Positions 46,795 through 54,350 of a stretch of DNA of 64,000 nt are shown piece by piece. The notes beneath the pieces were generated by a model. That model was given only the letters and a program-made list of their open reading frames with translations. It was not told the origin of the DNA and ran no database searches. This stretch comes from Bacteroidetes bacterium ADurb.Bin217 (GTDB taxonomy: Bacteria > Bacteroidota > Bacteroidia > Bacteroidales > UBA1715): NCBI GenBank assembly GCA_002069975.1, contig MWCJ01000001.1, forward strand, positions 1-64,000. Reading direction: 5' to 3'. The translations under genes and the position numbers were made by a program. Position 1 is the first letter of the stretch. Every line of letters starts with the position of its first letter.

Positions 46795-48204
46795 TTATAA
46801 TTGTTCTGCGTTATGAATTGCACTTTTAAGAGCAGCTAATTTATTATTTATTTCTTGTAATTCATTTTCTTCAATAGACTTTGCTACTACACCGGCACCT
46901 GCTTGGTAATATAATGTATTGTCTTTACTCAAAAATGAACGAATCATTATAGCTTGATTTACATTGCCATGAATGTCTATGTAACCTAAGCTGCCGCCAT
47001 AAAAGCCTCTGCCTTGGTTTTCATATGTGTCTATAAGTTCCATAGCTCTGTATTTTGGAGCCCCCGAAAGTGTTCCTGCCGGAAAAGTATCTGCAATTAA
47101 TTGTACGGGATTGGTATGTTCGTGTAATTGTGCCGATACTTTAGAAACCATATGTAACACATGCGAAAAATATTGAATTTCTCTATATTTTTCAACCGTA
47201 ACAGTATGACCGTTTCGGCTTAAATCGTTACGAGCCAAATCTACCAGCATGATATGTTCCGAATTTTCTTTTGGGTCGGCAGCAAGTTGTTTTGCAAGTT
47301 CTGCATCTTTAATGTCGTCGCCTGTTCTCCGAAATGTTCCGGCAATTGGATTAATCGTTGCTTTATTGTCGCGAATAACTATCTGAGATTCAGGTGAAGA
47401 GCCGAAAATTTTATATGTTCCAAAATCAAAAAAGAATAAATACGGAGAAGGATTTATGGAGCGCAATGTCCTATATACATTAAATTCATCACCAACAAAT
47501 GATTGCGAAAATTGCCGCGATAAAACTATTTGAATTACGTCGCCCCTAAAGCAATGTTTTTTTCCATGTGCTATTACATCAATAAATTCTTCGTCGGTAA
47601 AATTTGAAGATTCTGTACCAACAGTTTTAAATGAATAGGTGCAAAAATTCTTATTTAGAATGATAGATTCTATTTCGTCAATGGTGCTTGATTCGTTATT
47701 GTATATGTTTTCAATAATATGCATCTCACTTTTAAAGTGATTAAAGGCTATAATATAACGATAAAAATTAAACACAATTTCGGGAATGTTGTTTTCGGGT
47801 TTTGTTGGTGTATGTAATTGAATAGTTTCAAAATACTTAACAGCATCATACGAATTATACCCAAAAAAACCTTCTACTCGTAATGGAATATTTGCTTTTC
47901 GAATGGTAAACGAAGTAAAGAATTCGTGCATGTGTTGTGGTACAAATTCTTTTGATGCGGGAATGTTTAATTCTTCAAACGATTTGTCGGGATATTGTTT
48001 GTACAAAACCGAATTGTGAACCGAAATTCGAGCAATAGGTTCAAAACAAACTATTGAATAACTGTTTTCGTCGCCATTAAAATCGGTGCTTTCTAGTAGG
48101 AGTGGATTAGAAAACTTATCGCGAATTTTTAAATAAACATTTACCGGCGTTAATGTGTCTGCGAGTATTGTTTTTGAATGAGTTCTAATTTCAAAGGGTT
48201 TCAT
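46795..48204 (-). CDS. trpE: Anthranilate synthase component I
   Basis: Converts chorismate and ammonia to anthranilate, the committed step of Trp synthesis. 469 residues. LLES at 36-39 is the tryptophan feedback-binding motif, so enzyme activity is probably Trp-inhibited. The C-terminal chorismate-binding block includes IAGTFRRT, HIMLVDLARNDLSR and PAGTLSGAPKYRAMELI. The gene lies behind a leader-peptide attenuator, so both transcription and activity respond to Trp. Confidence 0.96.
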   Translation of the reverse strand: MKPFEIRTHSKTILADTLTPVNVYLKIRDKFSNPLLLESTDFNGDENSYSIVCFEPIARISVHNSVLYKQYPDKSFEELNIPASKEFVPQHMHEFFTSFTIRKANIPLRVEGFFGYNSYDAVKYFETIQLHTPTKPENNIPEIVFNFYRYIIAFNHFKSEMHIIENIYNNESSTIDEIESIILNKNFCTYSFKTVGTESSNFTDEEFIDVIAHGKKHCFRGDVIQIVLSRQFSQSFVGDEFNVYRTLRSINPSPYLFFFDFGTYKIFGSSPESQIVIRDNKATINPIAGTFRRTGDDIKDAELAKQLAADPKENSEHIMLVDLARNDLSRNGHTVTVEKYREIQYFSHVLHMVSKVSAQLHEHTNPVQLIADTFPAGTLSGAPKYRAMELIDTYENQGRGFYGGSLGYIDIHGNVNQAIMIRSFLSKDNTLYYQAGAGVVAKSIEENELQEINNKLAALKSAIHNAEQL

Positions 48205-48240
48205 ATTTGTTTATTTATTTGTGATTGTAAAATTGTATGT

Positions 48241-48276
48241 AAAAAAAAAGCTTGCCCCATGTGAGGCAAGCTTTTT
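48241..48276 (-). terminator. trp attenuator terminator hairpin
   Basis: A perfect 12-bp stem (48265-48276 against 48245-48256) has an 8-base loop and is followed on the minus strand by U9 (48241-48249, partly in the stem). It stands 36 nt before the trpE start and 33 nt after the leader stop codon. Confidence 0.93.
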
Positions 48277-48341
48277 ATATTATATTGGTATATTACGGTA
48301 TACGAGTAGCTATCTCACGATTAAAATTTGTAAGCGCCACC
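48261..48341 (-). promoter_or_regulatory. trp leader antiterminator and Trp-codon control region
   Basis: Read on the minus strand. Region 2, GTGAGATAGCT (48318-48308), covers the leader's last codons and stop. It can pair with region 3, AGCTTGCCTCAC (48272-48261), through GTGAG/CTCAC and AGCT/AGCT, which would block the terminator. Region 1, GGTGGC in the Trp codons (48341-48336), can pair with GCTACT (48310-48305), allowing two G-U pairs. A ribosome stalled on Trp codons frees region 2 for antitermination; one that finishes the leader masks it and the terminator forms. Confidence 0.8.
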
Positions 48342-48366
48342 ACCATATATGTAATTGTTGTACCAT
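48310..48366 (-). CDS. trpL: trp operon leader peptide with three consecutive Trp codons
   Basis: ATG at 48366 to TAG at 48310 encodes MVQQLHIWWWRLQILIVR, 18 residues. Three adjacent TGG codons occupy 48345-48337. An AAGGA sequence lies 6 nt before the ATG, a rare good ribosome site for this phylum. It sits between a promoter and a terminator directly ahead of trpE. This is the classic arrangement for ribosome-mediated attenuation: Trp-tRNA shortage stalls translation at the WWW triplet. The peptide itself probably has no other role. Confidence 0.9.
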   Translation of the reverse strand: MVQQLHIWWWRLQILIVR

Positions 48367-48382
48367 TGTAAATCCTTTTTTG

Positions 48383-48413
48383 CAAATATTATATTTTTTT
48401 TTATAAAAGTCAA
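48383..48413 (-). promoter_or_regulatory. Promoter of the trp operon
   Basis: On the minus strand TTG (48413-48411) and AATATTTG (48390-48383) are 20 nt apart, one mismatch from the TAnnTTTG consensus. The expected transcript start is a few bases downstream, about 10 nt before the leader ATG. Confidence 0.65.
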
Positions 48414-48602
48414 TGTTCAAATGAAAAATATGATAAATTTTATAAAATAGCTCATTTGTTTTTATGTAAAGTATTTATTATTAGTATTTTGCGTTTTAAT
48501 GCTATAGGTGGAGTTTTGGTGTATTTTTAAAGGTAATGTGTTTATTGAAATACGGAATTTATATGGTACGTATCATGTAAAGTGAAAAACATTTGCATGT
48601 GC

Positions 48603-48634
48603 TTGTTTTTTGAATAAAAATAACACTATATTTG
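48603..48634 (+). promoter_or_regulatory. Promoter of the tandem barrel genes
   Basis: TTG at 48603-48605 and TATATTTG at 48627-48634, spacer 21 nt, 20 nt before the ATG at 48655. The 180 bases between this promoter and the trp promoter are A/T-rich with nothing recognisable. Confidence 0.6.
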
Positions 48635-48654
48635 TAATGTAGATACAAATATTC

Positions 48655-49329
48655 ATGCGGCGATTAATTTATGTAATACTGATTCAATTAGGTTTTGTGT
48701 CATTGCATGCGCAAAATTCGCAATTGTTTTTTCTTTCGGGAGGATTGAGTATAGCAACAGATGTTTTAATTACCGAAAGTAAGTTCGAAGAAATGAATGG
48801 ATATTCAATGAACTATCAGCATTTGCAGTTAAATTATACAACGCTTATGTTGAATGGGAGAATGAATATTATTTCCATTGGAGAATCAGCTTCTTTGTCT
48901 GTATCTACAATACCATCGGTTGGGTTTGGAATGGCATACGAAATATTTGATGGAGGTTCGTGGTATAGTTTGGGAGCAAGTGTTCCGGCTTTTGTGGAAT
49001 TCAATTTTGGAAATGCTTCGCAATATAATGCTGTTCAAGATTTTGGTGTAGTAGTAGGAGTAGGGTATGAATATACTGTGTATCCATTGCTTGCATATCC
49101 GGTTTCCGAGACCCAAATAGAGGCTCATGAATACCGAAAAATATGGTCGCAACCTGTTTTTGAGTGTGGATTGCGGTATTATAACAAAAAAAATAGAGTT
49201 AAAGAAGTAAATTTTAAGCTTGGATATGGTGATAAAGGAAAAGATTTTATTATTTTTGGTGGTAATACGGAATTATCTAAACAAGTATTGAGTTTTCGAA
49301 TTTCATTTATAAGATTTTTTAATTATTGA
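48655..49329 (+). CDS. Outer-membrane barrel-like protein, paralogue 1
   Basis: 224 residues with a signal peptide (MRRLIYVILIQLGFVSLHAQ). The mature part is alternating beta strands ending in an aromatic run, RISFIRFFNY. It aligns along its whole length with the next gene, also 224 residues: shared LNGRMNI/FAGRMNF, PSVGFGMAYEI/PTFGIGRAYNE, FVEFNFGNAS/FIELNIGAAS and IWSQPVF/IWTEPVL. No family recognised; a small porin or structural barrel is inferred. Confidence 0.7.
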   Translation: MRRLIYVILIQLGFVSLHAQNSQLFFLSGGLSIATDVLITESKFEEMNGYSMNYQHLQLNYTTLMLNGRMNIISIGESASLSVSTIPSVGFGMAYEIFDGGSWYSLGASVPAFVEFNFGNASQYNAVQDFGVVVGVGYEYTVYPLLAYPVSETQIEAHEYRKIWSQPVFECGLRYYNKKNRVKEVNFKLGYGDKGKDFIIFGGNTELSKQVLSFRISFIRFFNY

Positions 49330-49353
49330 GTATATACATTAACTATACAAACT

Positions 49354-50028
49354 ATGAAACGATTAGCAACACTCCTACTTTTTGTAGGTATTTTCTTTCA
49401 AGGGTTCTCGCAATTAGACGAACGTGTGTTTGGACAAATTGGTGGAACGGTTGGATTTGATTTTACTCATTCTTCCGGAACAGTATTGGGAACTGAGTAT
49501 AGTAATAATCAGATAAACTACGCATCGGTAATATTTGCCGGACGTATGAATTTTTTAGAATTATCGAATAATTCCTCTATGTCTTTAGCTGTTCATCCTA
49601 CATTTGGTATTGGTAGAGCGTATAATGAAATAGGCGGTGGAAGTACGTTTTCGTTGCGAGTTCCATTATTTATTGAATTGAATATTGGAGCCGCATCAAC
49701 TGTATCTACTCGTAAAAACGAAGGTTTTGCAATAGGAATTGGAGCACAATATGTTCGTTATCCAATGTTTGGAAATGGAACTGTACCGGTAGCAAAAGAT
49801 AAAAATAACAAAGTAGTTGCTATGAGTGCTATTTGGACAGAACCTGTATTGCACATGGGGTATAAGTTTTTTGGAAAAAATTACTACTGTCGCGAAATTA
49901 ATTTGCGAGCTTCATATGCAATGCCATTTGGAACAGTAAATAATGATACAAAACTTATTAAAAGTAATATAGATTCTTTTAATTCAATGGGGGTAATGTT
50001 ATCGTTTTTGCAATACATTAATTATTAA
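49354..50028 (+). CDS. Outer-membrane barrel-like protein, paralogue 2
   Basis: 224 residues; signal peptide ending GFSQ. Same layout as its upstream neighbour, with a matching aromatic C-terminus (LSFLQYINY). The gap between them is 24 nt, so they form a tandem duplication in one transcript closed by the terminator at 50053-50080. Sequence divergence is considerable, implying an old duplication. Function unknown. Confidence 0.7.
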   Translation: MKRLATLLLFVGIFFQGFSQLDERVFGQIGGTVGFDFTHSSGTVLGTEYSNNQINYASVIFAGRMNFLELSNNSSMSLAVHPTFGIGRAYNEIGGGSTFSLRVPLFIELNIGAASTVSTRKNEGFAIGIGAQYVRYPMFGNGTVPVAKDKNNKVVAMSAIWTEPVLHMGYKFFGKNYYCREINLRASYAMPFGTVNNDTKLIKSNIDSFNSMGVMLSFLQYINY

Positions 50029-50052
50029 GTTTGTTTTCATAAATTTTTGATT

Positions 50053-50080
50053 ATGCCGATGTGAACCATCGGCATTTTTT
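50053..50080 (+). terminator. Terminator after the paired barrel genes
   Basis: A perfect 9-bp stem ATGCCGATG/CATCGGCAT (50053-50061 against 50067-50075) with a 5-base loop and a T-run to 50080. The next ATG is only 11 nt further at 50092. Confidence 0.88.
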
Positions 50081-50091
50081 ATTTCTAAAAA

Positions 50092-51459
50092 ATGAATATA
50101 TTTTCATTGTCACACTACGGAGAATTATCTACTCTTCCTTCGCCAATAAGTGCGATGACATCAGATTTTTCTCATTCATTTAGACCGGGGATAGATATTA
50201 ATTTAGGTGTTGGGTATGTTAACGACCAAACAATTCCATCGCAAGAATTATTAGACTGTTTTTCATATATACTTAAACATCAACATGCGTTTAAAAGTTC
50301 ATTGAATTATGGCGCAGCACAAGGCTCGCAAAATCTTATTCAATCTATTATTTCTTATTATGTTCGGAATTCTATAGGTGGACTAACTGCTCAAGATTTT
50401 TTGCATTTAGATGTTGCAATAGGAGCTAATGGGGCTACCAGTATTCTCGATGCTATTGCTGATGTAGTTCCCAAAGGGGTTGTATTCACCGTAGAACCAC
50501 TTTATTATATTTATACCGAAACTCTGCAACGAAAGGGATTTACTGTGTGTGCTATCCCCGAAACCGACGAAGGTATAGATATAAACTATTTAGAGCAAAC
50601 AATACAAACAATAGATAGTTCTACAATTAGTTTTTTTTACATTATTACAGTAAATAATCCAACGACGTGTATTGTGTCTAATTCGTCTAAACAACAGATT
50701 ATTCGCATAGCAGAGCAAATAGCACAAAAACGAGGCTTTAAGGTGCCTGTATTTTTTGATAAGGCTTATGAAGATATTATATATGATACTTCTGTAGAAA
50801 AACCAATTTCCGGTTTGCTTTACGATACATCAAATTGTGTTTACGAAATTGGAACATTGTCTAAAATTATTGCTCCGGCATTGCGTGTTGGTTATATTAT
50901 AGGTAGTCCTGGTAATCTGCTTACTGCAATAGTTCAACGAAATAATGATGTTGGGTTTAGTGCTTCGTTGCTGCTACAAGACATATCTTCAGTTTTTCTC
51001 GATTTGCACATAGATTCTCATAGATTAAAAGTGTTGCAGGGGTATGCACATAAATCTCAGATATTACAAAAATATATATCGGAGCATTTAGCTTCGTATG
51101 TAGAACGAGTACAGGGTGGTAAAGCAGGATTTTATATGTATATAACTTTTGGGAAAATTCAAACGCATTCGGAATCAGAATTTTATACATATCTATCTCG
51201 TAAAACAGGGGATGCAAAAATAGATGGGAAACCGAATGCTTTGCATCCTCGATTGGTGTATATTCCAGGTGCAATATGTATGACTGAGCAGAGTGAGTAT
51301 AAAGAATTACGATTACGACAATTACGAATATCGTTTGGGTTTGAAACGTCGGCAGAGTTGGAACGTGCTGTATTGCTTATGAAGGAAGCTGCCGAATATG
51401 CTCAAAAAAAAAATCCCGACACGGAATCGGGATTTAAATTTCATGAAAGAGAGTCATGA
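50092..51459 (+). CDS. PLP-dependent aminotransferase, class I/II
   Basis: 455 residues of the fold-type I family. The PLP-binding lysine is K258 in GTLSKIIAPALRVGYI, and the Arg of the substrate site is likely in LRQLRISFGF near the end. NYGAAQGSQNLIQSI and NNPTT are further family marks. It resembles MocR-less 2-aminoadipate/valine-pyruvate-type enzymes, but the substrate cannot be set from sequence. The start lies right after a terminator. The last 17 or so codons contain a hairpin acting as terminator for the opposite strand, so the C-terminal tail (QKKNPDTESGFKFHERES) may be unstructured. Confidence 0.88.
   Translation: MNIFSLSHYGELSTLPSPISAMTSDFSHSFRPGIDINLGVGYVNDQTIPSQELLDCFSYILKHQHAFKSSLNYGAAQGSQNLIQSIISYYVRNSIGGLTAQDFLHLDVAIGANGATSILDAIADVVPKGVVFTVEPLYYIYTETLQRKGFTVCAIPETDEGIDINYLEQTIQTIDSSTISFFYIITVNNPTTCIVSNSSKQQIIRIAEQIAQKRGFKVPVFFDKAYEDIIYDTSVEKPISGLLYDTSNCVYEIGTLSKIIAPALRVGYIIGSPGNLLTAIVQRNNDVGFSASLLLQDISSVFLDLHIDSHRLKVLQGYAHKSQILQKYISEHLASYVERVQGGKAGFYMYITFGKIQTHSESEFYTYLSRKTGDAKIDGKPNALHPRLVYIPGAICMTEQSEYKELRLRQLRISFGFETSAELERAVLLMKEAAEYAQKKNPDTESGFKFHERES
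51404..51435 (-). terminator. Terminator of the oxidoreductase operon, inside the convergent aminotransferase gene
   Basis: A 9-bp perfect stem (51427-51435 against 51411-51419) with loop TTCCGTG, followed on the minus strand by ten Us (51404-51413). It lies about 100 nt past the last oxidoreductase gene, within the 3' end of the aminotransferase reading frame. Confidence 0.8.
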
Positions 51460-51535
51460 AATGATATAACTATGAGTATGATTTAATAACAATTATATCT
51501 ATCAAAACCCTATATTATTTTTTATTTTTTTAGTA

Positions 51536-52087
51536 TTATAATTCTTGAATAACTTCAACTATTGCCTCCCCTTGTTTAAATGCTTCTAAATTAAGTGGTA
51601 TCAGTTTGTGAGAACGTTCAGGTAATGATTTGTATAGTCCTTTTTCTATAAATTGGATATCAATGATAGGTACAATTTTTAGTAATCCTCCCAAAACCAT
51701 AATATTAAATACTTTGGTATTCCCTAATTCTACTGAAGTTTTTGTTGCCGGAATATGATAAATATTAATATCTTTTCTTGTTGGTAAAGTCGTTAAGCCA
51801 TTGCTATCGTAAAATAATTTACCACCCGGTTTTACCGATTGTTCAAATTTATTCAGTGATTGTTGATTTAATATAATTACCGTATCAAATTCTTGCAGAA
51901 TAGGTGAATTTATTTTATTGTCGCCAACTATAACGGTAACATTTGCTGTACCTCCACGCATTTCCGGTCCATACGAAGGCATCCAACATACTTCTTTTCC
52001 TTGCATCATTCCGGCATATGCCAAAATTTTCCCCATTGATAAAACGCCCTGACCACCAAAACCTGCAATGAGTATATCTTCGTTCAT
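51536..52087 (-). CDS. 2-oxoacid:ferredoxin oxidoreductase, gamma subunit
   Basis: 183 residues. MNEDILIAGFGGQGVLSMGK is the typical start, and WMPSYGPEMRGGTANVTVI is the conserved subunit signature. It works with the alpha, beta and ferredoxin subunits encoded upstream to oxidatively decarboxylate a 2-oxoacid to acyl-CoA and reduced ferredoxin, an oxygen-sensitive anaerobic reaction. 33-nt gap from the beta gene. Substrate (2-oxoglutarate or branched-chain 2-oxoacid) undecided. Confidence 0.9.
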   Translation of the reverse strand: MNEDILIAGFGGQGVLSMGKILAYAGMMQGKEVCWMPSYGPEMRGGTANVTVIVGDNKINSPILQEFDTVIILNQQSLNKFEQSVKPGGKLFYDSNGLTTLPTRKDINIYHIPATKTSVELGNTKVFNIMVLGGLLKIVPIIDIQFIEKGLYKSLPERSHKLIPLNLEAFKQGEAIVEVIQEL

Positions 52088-52120
52088 AGTTTTAATTTTT
52101 TACATGAAAAATAATTACAA

Positions 52121-52903
52121 TTATTGAGGGAGTTTGATATCTCCTAAAGGATACGATCGAAACATATTTTCTTCCATCCATTTGTTTGATTCTACGGGAG
52201 TCATTTTCCATCCGGAATTGCAATTACTTACAATTTCTACAAAGCTAAGACCTTTATTTAGTTTTTGATTTTCGAATGCCGTTTGTATAGCTTTTTTGCA
52301 TTTTCTTACATTTGCCGGGGTATGAACAGATTGTCTTGTTACATAGTAGGTGCCGGGTAATTTTGCAACCAATTCGGTAAGCGACAGCGGATATCCGTGA
52401 GTATCCATATTGCGACCATATGGCGATGTTGAAGAAACCATTCCGGGTAGGGTAGTAGGAGCCATTTGTCCTCCTGTCATACCGTATATACCATTGTTAA
52501 CGAAGAATATCGCAATATTCTCACCTCTATTACAAGCATGAATTGTTTCACCCGTTCCTATTGCAGCCAAATCACCGTCTCCTTGATAGGTAAATACATA
52601 TTTATCAGGCATAGTTCGTTTTATACCTGTAGCTAAAGCAGGTGCCCTTCCATGAGCCGCTTGTTGCATATCTATATTCATAAACTCGTATGCGATTGCA
52701 GTACACCCAACGGGAGCAATACCAATAGTGTCGTGAGTTATATTTAATTCTTCAACAACTTCCATTATTAATCGATGAACTACACCGTGACCGCATCCAC
52801 CACAATATGAAAAGGGAGTATCGGTAAGATTTTTAGTTTTTGTAAAGATTTTTTTTGCACCTTGTGCAAGCAATTCTTTTTTATATGTTTCTATATCGCT
52901 CAT
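52121..52903 (-). CDS. 2-oxoacid:ferredoxin oxidoreductase, beta (TPP-binding) subunit
   Basis: 260 residues. The thiamine diphosphate site is GDGD (108-111) to NNGIYGMTGGQ (136-146). FSYCGGCGHG has the CxxC found in members of the 2-oxoglutarate/branched-chain group. Bacteroidetes homologues are annotated either as 2-oxoglutarate or 3-methyl-2-oxobutanoate oxidoreductase, and sequence reading alone does not separate them. It follows the alpha gene by 8 nt. Confidence 0.93.
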   Translation of the reverse strand: MSDIETYKKELLAQGAKKIFTKTKNLTDTPFSYCGGCGHGVVHRLIMEVVEELNITHDTIGIAPVGCTAIAYEFMNIDMQQAAHGRAPALATGIKRTMPDKYVFTYQGDGDLAAIGTGETIHACNRGENIAIFFVNNGIYGMTGGQMAPTTLPGMVSSTSPYGRNMDTHGYPLSLTELVAKLPGTYYVTRQSVHTPANVRKCKKAIQTAFENQKLNKGLSFVEIVSNCNSGWKMTPVESNKWMEENMFRSYPLGDIKLPQ

Positions 52904-52911
52904 AGTGTCAA

Positions 52912-53982
52912 TTATTTAAGGAATAATGAAACAAATTTCTCAAATACCTCAGTTGATGAAGTTACGCCACCCCCCATTCTTCCATAATGGTAAACAGGAA
53001 TTTTACATCGAACAGCAAGTTCTACATCTTCTATCATTTGTCCTGCACTCATTTCTACACACAATATTCCTTTTAGTGAATCGGAAAGTTCAAAAAGTCG
53101 TTTTGATGGAAACGGAAATAATGTTATAGGTCTTAATAATCCTAATTTAATTCCGTTTTTTCGAGCCATAGTAATAACCGTTTGCGATATGCGTGCACTT
53201 ATGCCGTATGCTACAATAATATATTCTGCATCGTCGGTCATTATTTCTTCATAACGAACTTCAGTATCTTTCATTCGTTGAAATTTTGCTTGAAGTTTAA
53301 TGTTGTGATTTTCTTGAACTTCAGGATCTAAATACAATGAAGTTATATAATTGCGTTCTCTATCTGGAGTTTTTCCGGTTGTAGCCCAGTCAAGTATTTT
53401 ATTTTCGCGGGGAAGTTGTGGCGTAAGGGTAACTTTTTCCATCATTTGACCAATAGCACCGTCAGATAAAATCATTACAGGATTACGATATTTAAAAGCT
53501 AATTCAAATCCTAAACCTACATGGTCATATTGTTCTTGTACGGTACTTGGAGCTAATACTATCATATTGTAGTCGCCATGTCCACCACCTTTAACCGATT
53601 GAAAATAATCTGCTTGCGAAGGTTGTATCGTGCCCAAGCCAGGACCACCTCTTACTACATTTACTATAAGTCCTGGTAATTCTGCACCTACCATATACGA
53701 AATGGCTTCTTGTTTTAAGCTAATACCGGGACTTGACGATGATGTCATTGCTTTTTTACCACAGGCAGCAGCTCCATACACCATATTAATGGCTGCAATT
53801 TCACTTTCTGCTTGAATTACTACCATTCCGGTACGTTTGTTATATGGATCTTCGTATGCTAAATATTCAATAATTTCTGATTGTGGTGTAATAGGATATC
53901 CGAAATAAGCATCGACTCCAAAACGAATAGCAGCTTCGGCTATCGCTTCATTTCCTTTCATTAATTGAATGTCTTCTCCCAT
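52912..53982 (-). CDS. vorB: 2-oxoacid:ferredoxin oxidoreductase, alpha subunit (VorB-like)
   Basis: 356 residues. MKGNEAIAEAAIRFGVDAYF and GYPITPQSEIIEYLA are the standard N-terminus of the pyruvate-family pyrimidine domain, with SSSPGISLKQEAISYMVGAE following. The C-terminal domain includes GLLRPITLFPFPSKRL. The length (about 350) matches proteins annotated VorB in Bacteroidales. The symbol is by resemblance and substrate is inferred. It lies 24 nt after the ferredoxin gene. Confidence 0.9.
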   Translation of the reverse strand: MGEDIQLMKGNEAIAEAAIRFGVDAYFGYPITPQSEIIEYLAYEDPYNKRTGMVVIQAESEIAAINMVYGAAACGKKAMTSSSSPGISLKQEAISYMVGAELPGLIVNVVRGGPGLGTIQPSQADYFQSVKGGGHGDYNMIVLAPSTVQEQYDHVGLGFELAFKYRNPVMILSDGAIGQMMEKVTLTPQLPRENKILDWATTGKTPDRERNYITSLYLDPEVQENHNIKLQAKFQRMKDTEVRYEEIMTDDAEYIIVAYGISARISQTVITMARKNGIKLGLLRPITLFPFPSKRLFELSDSLKGILCVEMSAGQMIEDVELAVRCKIPVYHYGRMGGGVTSSTEVFEKFVSLFLK

Positions 53983-54006
53983 AATATTTTAATTCACAGT
54001 TTAGAA

Positions 54007-54228
54007 TTATTTTACTTTGTATACGGTAATCACAACATCTGGACATACCATAGCACAACTTGCGCATCCGGTGCATTGATCATAATTTTTCATGTAACTG
54101 AAATGATACCCCTTGCCGTTAACTAAATGATTCATATCTAAAACATCAAACGGACAAGCCTTTACACATAATTCGCATCCTTTACATGCTTCTGTGTTAA
54201 ACTCTACAAACCCCCTCGCTTTTGCCAT
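54007..54228 (-). CDS. Two-cluster 4Fe-4S ferredoxin subunit
   Basis: 73 residues. Two CxxCxxCxxxC sets: C15, C18, C21, C25 and C52, C55, C58, C62, enough for two [4Fe-4S] clusters. It is the electron-accepting subunit of the oxidoreductase encoded just downstream and is first in the operon (order: ferredoxin, alpha, beta, gamma). Confidence 0.95.
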   Translation of the reverse strand: MAKARGFVEFNTEACKGCELCVKACPFDVLDMNHLVNGKGYHFSYMKNYDQCTGCASCAMVCPDVVITVYKVK

Positions 54229-54271
54229 TCAATTTAAAATTTATTGTTTGTTTACAATATTTTAACGTACG

Positions 54272-54279
54272 CAAATTTA
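54272..54279 (-). promoter_or_regulatory. -7 element of the oxidoreductase operon
   Basis: On the minus strand TAAATTTG lies 44 nt before the ferredoxin start. No TTG at -33. Confidence 0.45.
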
Positions 54280-54350
54280 TACGTTTTCGTTAATTAAAAA
54301 AATTGTATTCCATATTATTGGACTTTATTGGCAGATAAACCTTTCAAGTA

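Noticed and set aside
48221-48406. A 61-codon plus-strand ORF across the trp leader region
   Set aside because: It is the reverse complement of the leader peptide, terminator and promoter; no promoter or start context supports it.
51401-51459. Frameshift in the A-run at the end of the aminotransferase gene
   Set aside because: The frame is intact, and the A-run is explained as the U-tail of the opposite-strand terminator. A sequencing slip cannot be excluded but is not needed.
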